In this document: positions 1-7,488 of the stretch, piece after piece
Position numbering within the stretch: position 1 is the stretch's first letter
Layout: each line of letters opens with the position of its first letter
Source: DASXIW01 sp036497785
GTDB lineage: Bacteria > Pseudomonadota > Alphaproteobacteria > Acetobacterales > Acetobacteraceae
DNA length: 28,935 nt
Direction: 5' to 3'
Assembly: GCA_036497785.1 (NCBI GenBank)
Contig: DASXIW010000012.1
Location: 1 to 28,935 of the forward strand
Notes under the pieces: model-generated
What the model was told of the DNA's origin: nothing
Database searches by the model: none
The model's input: only the letters and a program-made list of their open reading frames with translations
Position numbers and translations under genes: made by a program

Positions 1-1
1 C

Positions 2-877
2 GGCCTCTCGCTGGTGTCGCCTTATTTTTTGACCCTGAACAACCTGTACAATCTGATGGATCAATCCGTCGTGGTTGGCATGGTGGCACTGGGCCAGACG
101 TTGGTGATCCTGATCGGCGGCATCGACCTGTCGGTCGGCTCGCTGGCCGGCGTGACGGGGATCGTGTTTGGCCTGGCTTTTCCGGTACTCGGACTCTATG
201 GCGGGGTCCTGGCCTGCCTCGCCGCCGGGCTGCTCGCGGGGCTGATCAACGGGGCCGTCATCACCTTTGGGCGGGTGGCGCCATTCGTGGTCACGCTGGG
301 CATGATGTCCATTGGCCGCAGCCTCGCTTATGTGATCAGCGGTGCCAACTCGATCGGCGATCTTCCGGCGCCGCTGGGCAACCTGTCCGCGAGCACGCTG
401 TTCGGCCTGCCGATCGATTTCTGGTGCCTGTTGGTCGTGTACGGCCTGTGTTGGTGGTTCCTGGCGCGCAGCAAAGGCGGACGGACTCTTTTCGCCATCG
501 GTTCCAATATCGAAGCGGCGCGCGTGGCCGGGCTCAGCATTCGTTACTGGAGTGTGCTGGCCTACGCGGTGTCGGGCGTCATGAGCGCCGTGGCCGCGAT
601 CTTCCTCGCATCCAAGATTCTGTCGATCGACCCGATCGGTGGACAGGGGCTCGAACTCGATTCGATCGCAGCCGTGGTGATCGGCGGCGCCAGCCTGTTC
701 GGGGGACGCGGTTCCATCATCGGCACGCTGCTTGGCGTCTTCATCATGGTGTTCATCCGCAACGGGCTGAACCTGCTCAATGTATCGCCCTACTGGCAGG
801 GAACGGCGATTGGTTCCATCATCGTGGCGGCTGTCCTCGCGGAGCGACTCATCAGCACCCGCAGCGGACCGCGCTGA
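2..877 (+). CDS. Sugar ABC transporter permease, RbsC/BPD_transp_2 family (5' end cut by window)
   Basis: Inner-membrane permease of a ribose/xylose-type (CUT2) sugar importer. The reading frame is open from base 2, and the family's usual N-terminal helix is missing, so the gene begins before the window; the GTG at 14 is only an internal codon. The protein shows the conserved family block GGIDLSVGS (about residues 35-43 counted from the GTG) and a later VVIGGASLFGGRG block, with roughly seven to eight hydrophobic helices and a short basic C-terminus. The partner ATPase and periplasmic binding protein should lie upstream, outside the window. The SMP-30-like lactonase gene starts 40 bases downstream on the same strand, so a sugar import plus sugar-lactone hydrolysis unit is a reasonable inference. 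The substrate cannot be told from the sequence. Confidence 0.93.
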   Translation, partial: GLSLVSPYFLTLNNLYNLMDQSVVVGMVALGQTLVILIGGIDLSVGSLAGVTGIVFGLAFPVLGLYGGVLACLAAGLLAGLINGAVITFGRVAPFVVTLGMMSIGRSLAYVISGANSIGDLPAPLGNLSASTLFGLPIDFWCLLVVYGLCWWFLARSKGGRTLFAIGSNIEAARVAGLSIRYWSVLAYAVSGVMSAVAAIFLASKILSIDPIGGQGLELDSIAAVVIGGASLFGGRGSIIGTLLGVFIMVFIRNGLNLLNVSPYWQGTAIGSIIVAAVLAERLISTRSGPR

Positions 878-917
878 ACCGGCACGACGACATGAAGCGT
901 GAGAACAGGAGACGACG

Positions 918-1922
918 ATGCACGAGCACACGCATGGTGGAATGGACGACGCAGCAACCGCAGGGCTCCGGCTGCCGCTCGGGCATCTGCCGGGCACGCG
1001 TTATCCCGACATTCGTGTGCAATCGCTGGACAAGCGCTTCACCGCCAGGGTTGGCAACGCCGCGGTGGAGCGGATCGCGACCGGGTTTCGGTGGGCGGAA
1101 GGTCCCGTCTATTTCGCCGATGGCGGCTATCTGCTGTGGAGCGACATTCCCAACAACCGCATCATGCGCTGGCTGGAGGAAGACGGGCATGTCAGCGTCT
1201 TCCGTCCACACAGCAACTATGCCAACGGCAACACGCGGGACCGCGACGGAAGGCTGATCACCTGCGAACACGATACGCGCCGTGTGACCCGCACGGAACA
1301 TGATGGCCGGATCACCGTGTTGATAGACCGCCACCAGGGCCGGCTGTTGAACGGACCAAACGATGTCGTCGTCGCCGCCGATGGTGCCATATGGTTCACG
1401 GATCCCGGTTATGGCATCGACGGGCCATACGAAGGCCATGCCGCCACATGCGAACTGCCCCGGAACGTCTATCGGCTCGACCCCGCCACGGGACAGGCAA
1501 CCGTTGTTGCCGATGATTTCAGCCGCCCGAACGGGATTGCCTTCTCTCCCGACGAGAAGCGCGTCTACATCGTCGACACCGGCATCACGCATGGCGGTCC
1601 CTCCCACATCCGCGTCTTCGACGTGGATGGCGAGCGGCTCTCGCGGGGGCGCATCTTCGCCGAGAATTTCGCGCCCGGCATGACCGATGGGCTCCGCACC
1701 GATCTGGACGGAAATATCTGGTGCAGCATGGGCTGGGGTGATCCCGCCGATGATGGCGTGCGCTGCTACGCCCCGGACGGCGACATGATCGGGCGGATCC
1801 GCCTGCCGGAAGCATGTGCCAATCTTTGCTTCGGCGGCAAGAAGCGCCATCGGTTGTTCATGACGGCGAGCACGTCGGTTTATTCGCTGCACCTCAATAC
1901 AACGGGTGCGTTGAGGCCCTGA
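918..1922 (+). CDS. SMP-30/gluconolactonase/LRE family sugar-lactone hydrolase
   Basis: A six-bladed beta-propeller hydrolase of 334 residues, normal for the bacterial gluconolactonase group. The ATG at 918 is preceded by a good ribosome binding site (AGGAGA). Metal-site signatures are present: Glu61 in the AEGP block, Asn148 in NGPND, Asn205 in RPNGIAF and Asp257 in the MTDGLR block, which match the divalent-cation ligands of the family. No signal peptide is visible, so it is probably cytoplasmic. Family members open aldonolactones such as gluconolactone or xylonolactone. Placement directly after a sugar permease gene suggests it handles a lactone from the imported sugar, but this is inference. 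It converges with the PotB-like permease gene 31 bases further on. Confidence 0.9.
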   Translation: MHEHTHGGMDDAATAGLRLPLGHLPGTRYPDIRVQSLDKRFTARVGNAAVERIATGFRWAEGPVYFADGGYLLWSDIPNNRIMRWLEEDGHVSVFRPHSNYANGNTRDRDGRLITCEHDTRRVTRTEHDGRITVLIDRHQGRLLNGPNDVVVAADGAIWFTDPGYGIDGPYEGHAATCELPRNVYRLDPATGQATVVADDFSRPNGIAFSPDEKRVYIVDTGITHGGPSHIRVFDVDGERLSRGRIFAENFAPGMTDGLRTDLDGNIWCSMGWGDPADDGVRCYAPDGDMIGRIRLPEACANLCFGGKKRHRLFMTASTSVYSLHLNTTGALRP

Positions 1923-1953
1923 CGAAAGCGCTCGGCTCGGCGCGCCGCATCAC

Positions 1954-2841
1954 TCACCCCCGGTAGCGACGAGGAATGGCGATATGGGCAAGGCCGGTCA
2001 ATCCGAGGGTGATGCCCATCAGGATAAATGCAATTGCCCCGGAAAACGGCCAGTTATTGTCGCTGGAAAAAGCATAGTACAGCAGCGGCGCCATCATCTG
2101 AAAGCGTGGCCCGCCCAACAGCACGGGCGTGGGAAAGGCGTTCATGCTCAGGATGAAGCACAAGGCAAAGGCAATCATGATGCCCGGCAAGGCCAGTGGA
2201 AATATGATGCGCCAGAACGCCCGCTTCGGGGATGCCCCCATCGACGCAGCGGCCTCGTCGAGACGGGTGTCGATCCCCTCGAATACACTCTGCAGGATCA
2301 GCACGGTGTAGGGCAGGTTGATGGCGATAATGCCGATGATGACGGCTGGCTCGGAATACATCAGATCGACACCTTGCATACCGATGGCTCGGGCGATCTG
2401 GTCCAGCATGCCGCCATGGCTGAACAATATCATCCAACCGGCGGTTCGCACGATGCTGCCGATGAACAACGGCAACACGATCAGGATCACCAGCATCGAC
2501 TTCCAGCGGCTTTGCGTCCGCGCCAGCCGCCAGCCCATCGGCACGCCAAGCAGCAGGCAGGCAATTGTGACGATCACCGACACGCGGAACGTCACCACCA
2601 GCACGGACCAGTAGAAGGGGTCGGCAAAGAAGCGGATATAGTTCTCCGGTGTCACCGCCGCGATCATCATTTCGGTCGGATCGAATTTGTCGAAGCTATA
2701 GCGTGCCATGATGGCCAGCGGTGCGACCAGCATCACCAGCATCATCAGCGTCGCGGGGCCCAGCAGCGAAATCGCGCCGCCAGCCACCTTGCGTCGGTGA
2801 ACGGCGCGGCTTCCCAGCCCGGCGGCGCGCGGCGTCGGCAT
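1954..2841 (-). CDS. Spermidine/putrescine-type ABC transporter permease (PotB-like)
   Basis: Last gene of a four-gene importer operon on -. The protein has 295 residues with about six membrane helices and the cytoplasmic EAA loop (DEAAASMGASPKRAF followed by a Leu/Pro-rich stretch), which docks onto the ATPase. The binding-protein gene ends 4 bases before its ATG, so the two are probably translated together. The family (PotB/PotH, binding-protein-dependent transport permeases) imports polyamines, iron(III) or other small solutes; the sequence does not say which. The N-terminus carries a short basic stretch before the first helix. Closely spaced and same-strand with its partners, it should pair with the PotC-like permease at 5029-5886. 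Confidence 0.92.
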   Translation of the reverse strand: MPTPRAAGLGSRAVHRRKVAGGAISLLGPATLMMLVMLVAPLAIMARYSFDKFDPTEMMIAAVTPENYIRFFADPFYWSVLVVTFRVSVIVTIACLLLGVPMGWRLARTQSRWKSMLVILIVLPLFIGSIVRTAGWMILFSHGGMLDQIARAIGMQGVDLMYSEPAVIIGIIAINLPYTVLILQSVFEGIDTRLDEAAASMGASPKRAFWRIIFPLALPGIMIAFALCFILSMNAFPTPVLLGGPRFQMMAPLLYYAFSSDNNWPFSGAIAFILMGITLGLTGLAHIAIPRRYRG

Positions 2842-2845
2842 GGCG

Positions 2846-3907
2846 TCAGCTATGCGAGATGTTCTTCTGCCACCAATCGTTCACCTCCGGCTCCACCTTG
2901 GTGGTGACGGCGTAGTCCGGCTGCACCAACTTCGGTGTGGGATCGGGGAATGCCAGCCCCTTGGCAACATTCCCACTCAGCGGCGCATTGGTAACCGTGG
3001 GCAGGTAGCCCATATGCGCGGCGAAGCCCTGTTGCGCGGCAGGCGCCAGCATCGCGTTGATGTATTTCAGGGCGGTCGGCTTGTCCGGTGCGTTCTTCGG
3101 CACGACCATGCCGGATACATACAGAATGGCGCCTTCCTGGGGAAAGGTACTGGCAACGGGGAAGCCGGCATTCTGCCACATGAAGATTCGCGCCTGCCAG
3201 ACGATGCCGACATCGATTTCGCCGGACTTGAAGGCTGGCGCGAGCGAGTCTGTCGACGGGTAGAGTCGCAGGCCATTGGCGTTCAGCTTGAGCATGTACT
3301 CCTTGGCCTTGTCGAAATCGCTGGGATTGCCGCTCGTGAACATGCTGGCACCCATCATCGCCCAGAACGAATTCTGACCGATCACGCCGACCTTGCCCTT
3401 CCATTTCGGGTCCAGCAGATCGCCGAAGGTCTTCGGCGGATCGGTGACGGTCTGTGGATTATAGACCAGGACCTGGGCGCTGTAGATGTGCGGAATGAAG
3501 GTTTTGGATTTGAGATCCGGGCGCAGATATCGCAGGTTCGGCACGCTCGTCTCGTCAAGCGTTTCCAGCAACCCCGCCTCGCCGCAGCGGAAGCCTTGCG
3601 GCGCGCCGACGCAGGCAACGTCCAGCGTGCCGTGGGGCAATCTGCGCGACGCGAACAGCTTCGCCACGCGAGGGGTTTCGTCGGCCACATCCTGGGTGAT
3701 GTCGATGCCCTGCGGCTTCAGCAGCGGCTCGTCGATGTTTTCGTGCAGCAGCCGGGCATAGTCGCCACCCCAGGTGCCCACCACGCAGGTTTCCGCCGCC
3801 TGCGCCCGGCGGGTGATCAGGGCGGGCGCGGCCAGCAATGCCGCGCCGCCCAACAGCATCCGTCGGGAGAGCGCGGCATCGAAACCGGATTTCTTGGCTC
3901 CAACCAT
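2846..3907 (-). CDS. Periplasmic solute-binding protein, PotD/PotF-like (family 1), Tat-type signal
   Basis: Binding protein of the PotABCD-type importer, 353 residues. The N-terminus has a twin-arginine motif (SRRMLL, about residues 14-19) followed by an Ala/Leu-rich h-region and an AQA-A cleavage site near residue 38, so export by Tat is likely. The mature part has the PotD/PotF layout: GTWGGDY near its start, a YNPQTV block, and a WKGKVGV block. The start has a strong ribosome binding site (AAGGAAAG). It lies between the ATPase gene (18-base gap) and the PotB-like gene (4-base gap). The substrate could be a polyamine, an amino-acid-like compound or another small organic solute. Confidence 0.92.
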   Translation of the reverse strand: MVGAKKSGFDAALSRRMLLGGAALLAAPALITRRAQAAETCVVGTWGGDYARLLHENIDEPLLKPQGIDITQDVADETPRVAKLFASRRLPHGTLDVACVGAPQGFRCGEAGLLETLDETSVPNLRYLRPDLKSKTFIPHIYSAQVLVYNPQTVTDPPKTFGDLLDPKWKGKVGVIGQNSFWAMMGASMFTSGNPSDFDKAKEYMLKLNANGLRLYPSTDSLAPAFKSGEIDVGIVWQARIFMWQNAGFPVASTFPQEGAILYVSGMVVPKNAPDKPTALKYINAMLAPAAQQGFAAHMGYLPTVTNAPLSGNVAKGLAFPDPTPKLVQPDYAVTTKVEPEVNDWWQKNISHS

Positions 3908-3925
3908 GATGCTTTCCTTGTTCTG

Positions 3926-5032
3926 TTATCGGACATGGATGCGATCCGCCGCGACCGGCCGGTCTTCGGCGTCGAACAGGCACTCATCGGACTGAGTCCA
4001 TAGCAAAGCGACGGCCGTACCGACAGGATGACGTGTTGCCGCATCGGTGCCGATGCCGTTGGCGCGTACCACGATCGCAAGCTCCGGCGCGATCCGCACC
4101 ACATGCTCCACGACCGCACCAAGATAGGTGCACAACTCCACCTGCCCGGTGACCAGGACGCCGGGCGCACCCGGCGGCATCAGGCGGATGCTTTCCGGCC
4201 GAACCGCCAGGCTTGCGCGTCCCCGGCCGCGATAGCGTCCGGCCAGGGCGATCGGCGCCCCGGCATCCAGCGCGAGCATTTTGCCGCAGTCCAGACGACC
4301 CGTCATCAGGTTGCTGCGGCCGATGAAGCGGGCGACGAACGGATTGGCCGGGCGTTCGTACAGATCTTCCTGACGGTCGATCTGCTGCACCTGGCCGTCA
4401 TGCATCACCACCAGACGGTCAGCCATGGCCATCGCCTCGTCCTGGTCGTGCGTGACCATGATGGTGGTAATGCCGCGGCTGCGTTGCAGCAGGCGGATTT
4501 CGCGGGCCATGTCGGCACGCAGGGACGCGTCGAGGTTAGACAGCGGCTCGTCAAGCAGGAGCAGCTTGGGATGGATCGCCAGGGCGCGGGCCAGCGCCAC
4601 GCGCTGCTGCTGGCCGCCGGATAGCTCGCGCGGCAGCCGCGCACTCAGCGCCTCCAGCTTCACCAGACGCAGCATTTCGCTCACCCGGGCCTCGATCGCA
4701 GGCGACGGCGCACGCTGCATTTCCAGCCCGAAGCCAATGTTGCGCACGACCGAAAGATGCGGGAACAGCGCGTAGCTTTGGAAGACGATCCCCATATTCC
4801 GACGATATGGCGGCAGATTGAGGATGCTTTCCCCGTTAATTCGGATATCGCCGGATGTGGCGGCCAGAAACCCGGCGATCATGCGCAGCGTGGTGGTCTT
4901 GCCGCAGCCGGACGGCCCGAGCAGCACGATCAGCTCGCCGGGCGCGACGTTGAGGCTGACATCCCGCACCGCGACGTGGTCGGCAAAACTCTTGCTCAGC
5001 CGGTCCAGTTCCAGCCGTGCCGCCTCGCTCAT
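3926..5032 (-). CDS. ABC transporter ATPase, PotA-like
   Basis: ATP-hydrolysing subunit of the importer, 368 residues. All nucleotide-binding motifs are present: Walker A GPSGCGKTT, the LSGGQQQR signature, Walker B LLLLDEP with the D-loop SNLD, and the H-loop THD. A C-terminal TOBE-like domain of about 120 residues follows, as in PotA/FbpC/UgpC-type ATPases. The reading frame is open upstream to 5302, but the ATG at 5032 is chosen because it begins exactly where family similarity begins and overlaps the stop of the upstream permease in an ATGA arrangement, a common sign of translational coupling. Confidence 0.94.
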   Translation of the reverse strand: MSEAARLELDRLSKSFADHVAVRDVSLNVAPGELIVLLGPSGCGKTTTLRMIAGFLAATSGDIRINGESILNLPPYRRNMGIVFQSYALFPHLSVVRNIGFGLEMQRAPSPAIEARVSEMLRLVKLEALSARLPRELSGGQQQRVALARALAIHPKLLLLDEPLSNLDASLRADMAREIRLLQRSRGITTIMVTHDQDEAMAMADRLVVMHDGQVQQIDRQEDLYERPANPFVARFIGRSNLMTGRLDCGKMLALDAGAPIALAGRYRGRGRASLAVRPESIRLMPPGAPGVLVTGQVELCTYLGAVVEHVVRIAPELAIVVRANGIGTDAATRHPVGTAVALLWTQSDECLFDAEDRPVAADRIHVR

Positions 5033-5886
5033 CGAACGATCTGGCTCAGGCGCATGAAGCGGTTCAACACCAGCAGCAGGGCGCAGACCCCGGCCATCTG
5101 GGCGACAGCGACAGCGGCGACCATCGGGTCGATGTGGTATTCCAGATATTGAAATATCGAAATCGGCAAGGTGGTCACCCCAGGGCTGGTCAGGAACAAA
5201 GCCAGCCCGAGATTTTCGAACGAGCTGATGAACACAAACAGGCCGGCGGCGATGATGCCCTGGCGCATCGCCGGCAAGGTGACGCGCCAGATCACCATCC
5301 ACGGCCGGGCGCCCAAGCTGGCGGCAGCCTCCTCCGCGGCCCTGTCATGGTTGACCAGACCGGCAAGGCAAAGGCGCACGACCCAGGGCGTGGTGATCAT
5401 GATGTGCGACAGGATCAGACCGGCGAGCGATCCGGTGATGGCCGAGCCAAGCTGTTCGTCCATCTGCACCAGCAACACATAGGTGCCAAGGCCAAGCACG
5501 ATGTCCGGCACGGTCAACGGCGCCAACAGCAACGTGCTGATCGCGCCGACACCGCGAAAGCGGTAGCGCGACAGGCCAATGCCGGCCGGTACGCCGAGCA
5601 ACAGACTGCCGACAACCGAGGCCAGGGCAAGCTGCAGGCTGATGAGTGCCGAGGCACCGAAAACAGGGCCAATCGCGAGATACCACGACAAAGTGTAGCC
5701 GCGAGGTGGAAACACTATCAGCTTCTCATCGAAGACACTCAGATAGACGGTCAACAGCAAGGGCACGCCGATCAGCACGATCCCGATCCAGACGAAGGCA
5801 CTCAGCCCGAGTCGCTCGAGTCTGGCCAGCGTTTGATGGGAGACGGCCTTCGTCATTCGCCGAAAGTCACTCCAGAGTGGTTTCAC
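5029..5886 (-). CDS. Spermidine/putrescine-type ABC transporter permease (PotC-like)
   Basis: First gene of the - strand importer operon, 285 residues, about six membrane helices and an EAA loop (EEAAASLGARPWMVIW). A second start, ATG at 5856, would remove ten residues (beginning MTKAV) and has a GGAG sequence about 13 bases upstream; it cannot be ruled out. The stop overlaps the ATPase start. Operon order is PotC-like, ATPase, binding protein, PotB-like, which differs from E. coli potABCD but is common in alphaproteobacterial relatives. The direct repeat at 5896-5918 lies just upstream. Confidence 0.92.
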   Translation of the reverse strand: MKPLWSDFRRMTKAVSHQTLARLERLGLSAFVWIGIVLIGVPLLLTVYLSVFDEKLIVFPPRGYTLSWYLAIGPVFGASALISLQLALASVVGSLLLGVPAGIGLSRYRFRGVGAISTLLLAPLTVPDIVLGLGTYVLLVQMDEQLGSAITGSLAGLILSHIMITTPWVVRLCLAGLVNHDRAAEEAAASLGARPWMVIWRVTLPAMRQGIIAAGLFVFISSFENLGLALFLTSPGVTTLPISIFQYLEYHIDPMVAAVAVAQMAGVCALLLVLNRFMRLSQIVR

Positions 5887-5895
5887 CCACGATTA

Positions 5896-5918
5896 CGCAA
5901 GATCGATGGCGCAAGATC
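5896..5918. promoter_or_regulatory. Direct repeat CGCAAGATC x2 upstream of the importer operon (possible operator)
   Basis: The nonamer CGCAAGATC occurs at 5896-5904 and again at 5910-5918, 14 bases apart start to start, within 35 bases upstream of the PotC-like gene. Spaced repeats at this place could bind a regulator, but two short copies can also arise by chance. No clear -35/-10 pair was found here. Confidence 0.2.
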
Positions 5919-5937
5919 CAGGCCACGGCCATCGTTT

Positions 5938-5986
5938 CTAGAGCAATATGGCTTTAGGTGGAATCACCGAGCCATGAAATTGCTCG
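5938..5986. repeat. Imperfect nested palindrome (CTAGAGC-type element, copy 1)
   Basis: An intergenic hairpin. The outer stem GAGCAAT/ATTGCTC (5941-5947 with 5979-5985), a middle stem ATGGCT/AGCCAT (5948-5953 with 5970-5975) and an inner stem GGTG/CACC around a GAAT loop (5957-5968) nest inside each other with small bulges. It begins with CTAGAGC, like the second palindrome immediately to its right. This looks like a dispersed palindromic element of the type common between alphaproteobacterial genes; copy number cannot be judged from one window. Confidence 0.6.
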
Positions 5987-5998
5987 CTAAAACAAATA

Positions 5999-6044
5999 CC
6001 TAGAGCGTGATGGCTTCGCCTACCAGAAGCCATCACGCTCTAGG
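5999..6044 (-). terminator. Perfect 19-bp inverted repeat; likely terminator of the BNR/MoaD-like operon
   Basis: Arms 5999-6017 and 6026-6044 are perfectly complementary (19 bp) around an 8-base loop. Read on -, the hairpin starts 9 bases after the stop of the MoaD-like gene and is followed by GGTATTTGTTTTA, a T-rich tract, so it can work as an intrinsic terminator separating that operon from the ABC importer operon. It shares the CTAGAGC edge with the adjacent imperfect palindrome, so it may also be a mobile or dispersed palindromic element used as terminator. Confidence 0.65.
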
Positions 6045-6052
6045 CGATTCCT

Positions 6053-6313
6053 CTAGCCTCCGCTGATCGCGGTCATGATGGCAACCTCGGTGTTCTGCGG
6101 CAGATGAGTTGCCAGCGTGGCGCGCTCGCCGGCAACGAAGATGTTGATGTGGCGGCGAATGCAGGGGGTGCTGTCGCACAGGCAATGGCGCATGCCGGGC
6201 CAGCGCGTGTCGAGCGCGTCGATCAGGCCCGCAACGCTGCCGGCTTCGATGTCGAGGCTTGGCGGACTGCTGGGAAACAATCGGGTGAGCGATTGGGGGA
6301 GCAGGACGCGCAT
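6053..6313 (-). CDS. Small beta-grasp (ubiquitin-like) protein, MoaD/ThiS family, C-terminal Gly-Gly
   Basis: An 86-residue protein ending in Ser-Gly-Gly, the tail that MoaD/ThiS-type sulfur carriers and ubiquitin-like modifiers need for C-terminal adenylation. An INIFVAGERA stretch with a later AIMTAISGG end fits the last strands of the beta-grasp fold. The ATG at 6313 lies 7 bases after the stop of the BNR-propeller gene, so the two form an operon. No MoaE, ThiG or E1-like (MoeB/ThiF) gene is in the window. A role in molybdopterin or thiamin synthesis is therefore not supported by context. In other bacteria, from memory, such MoaD-like proteins are found next to BNR-propeller proteins, but their joint function is not known to me. 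Longer open frame upstream (to 6937) is a shadow of the propeller gene. Confidence 0.85.
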   Translation of the reverse strand: MRVLLPQSLTRLFPSSPPSLDIEAGSVAGLIDALDTRWPGMRHCLCDSTPCIRRHINIFVAGERATLATHLPQNTEVAIMTAISGG

Positions 6314-6320
6314 GGGCTCT

Positions 6321-7403
6321 CTAGCGATCGAGAACCAGGGTTTCGACCGACAGGATCGACGGGAGGTGCTGGGCGATCGCGGTCCAGCTCTCGCCCTCGT
6401 CCGGGCTTGCGAACAAGGTCCCGGTGCTGGTGCCGGCGTAGATGCCGGCGGGGTCCAGCCGATCGGCGGCCATGGACTGGCGGAGAACGCCGAAGAAGGC
6501 GTTTTCCTGCGGCAGCCCTTGGCGCAGGGCCTGCCAGCCTGCGCCGGCATTGCGGGTACGCCAGACCGCGGCCTTCGCCTCTGGCACGTAGCGGCCCAGC
6601 GTGTCGCCGTTGAGGGGCAGGAGAAACAGCGTTTCGGGGTCGCGGGGATGCGCGACGGCGGGGAAGCCGAAGCTGGAGGGAAGCCCGGCCTCGATGCTCT
6701 CCCAGCTCCGGCCGCCATCGTCGCTGCGATACATGCCGCAATGGTTCTGCTGATAGAGGCGATCGGGGCGCCCGGGCGCGTTGACGAGGCTGTGTACGCA
6801 TTGGCCGAATTCCGGGTAGCGTTCGCCCTCTGGCAGGAAGTCACAGCGGGTGCCGGTGTTGCGGGGCTCCCAGCTCCGGCCGCCATCGGCGGTGTAGAAG
6901 ACGCCGGCCGACGAGATGCCGACCCAAAGCTGGCCATCGTCCTCCGGGTGGGGAACGATGGCGTGGAGGATCAGGCCCGCACCGCCCGGTTGCCAGCGCG
7001 GGCAAGTGGGATGCTGGCGGAGGCCTTCGACATGAGACCAGGTCTCACCGCCATCGTGGCTGTCGAACAGGCCGGCGGGCTGCACGCCCGCGTAAAGTCG
7101 GCCGCGATGCGTGGCAAGGCTCCAGACAGAGACGACCGGGGAGTCACCGGCAGCGTATTGCAGGCCGCTACTGGAACGGGTCCAGCTTGCGCCGAAATCG
7201 GTAGATTTCCAAACCGCCGGGCCGAACCACTCGCTGCCGCCGCCGGCGTAGATCGTGCCCGTCTGAGGGTCGGCGACGACGTGGTTCATCGGCCAGGTAT
7301 CGCAGAATGGGCCGCGAATGGACCAATCCGCGCGGTCGGCATCACTTTCGAGGATGAAGGCGCCCTTGCGGGAGCCCAGCAGGACAAGCACGCGTGCGCG
7401 CAT
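6321..7403 (-). CDS. BNR/Asp-box beta-propeller protein (sialidase/YCF48-like fold), function unknown
   Basis: 360 residues with repeated Asp-box motifs (S/T-x-D-x-G-x-x-W): STDFGASW, SHDGGETW, TADGGRSW, SDDGGRSW and SPDEGESW, spaced as blades of a propeller. No signal peptide is visible and the N-terminus (MRARVLVLLGSRKG) is that of a cytoplasmic protein. The ATG at 7403 is chosen because of a strong ribosome binding site (AGGAGGG) directly upstream; an in-frame ATG at 7454 has none. Annotation pipelines often call such proteins exo-alpha-sialidases, but no sialidase active-site arrangement can be claimed here. It is coupled to the MoaD/ThiS-like gene downstream. A TTGACA lies on - at 7449-7454 without a convincing -10 partner. 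Confidence 0.85.
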   Translation of the reverse strand: MRARVLVLLGSRKGAFILESDADRADWSIRGPFCDTWPMNHVVADPQTGTIYAGGGSEWFGPAVWKSTDFGASWTRSSSGLQYAAGDSPVVSVWSLATHRGRLYAGVQPAGLFDSHDGGETWSHVEGLRQHPTCPRWQPGGAGLILHAIVPHPEDDGQLWVGISSAGVFYTADGGRSWEPRNTGTRCDFLPEGERYPEFGQCVHSLVNAPGRPDRLYQQNHCGMYRSDDGGRSWESIEAGLPSSFGFPAVAHPRDPETLFLLPLNGDTLGRYVPEAKAAVWRTRNAGAGWQALRQGLPQENAFFGVLRQSMAADRLDPAGIYAGTSTGTLFASPDEGESWTAIAQHLPSILSVETLVLDR

Positions 7404-7488
7404 GGTTTCCCTCCTCTTGGCTAGACGCTCGGGGATGGAGCGGGGTGATGTCAACCTTTTCGGGTCATCCTCGCTTTCGGCAGACCGT

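Noticed and set aside
852..1892. A 346-codon open frame antisense to the SMP-30-like gene
   Set aside because: Shadow frame; the + strand product has all family landmarks.
6053..6937. Long N-terminal extension of the MoaD-like protein
   Set aside because: The first 208 residues are a shadow of the propeller gene; only the last 86 residues fall outside it and show family features.
7449..7454. TTGACA on - upstream of the BNR gene as a sigma-70 promoter
   Set aside because: No acceptable -10 box at 16-18 bases; kept only as a remark.
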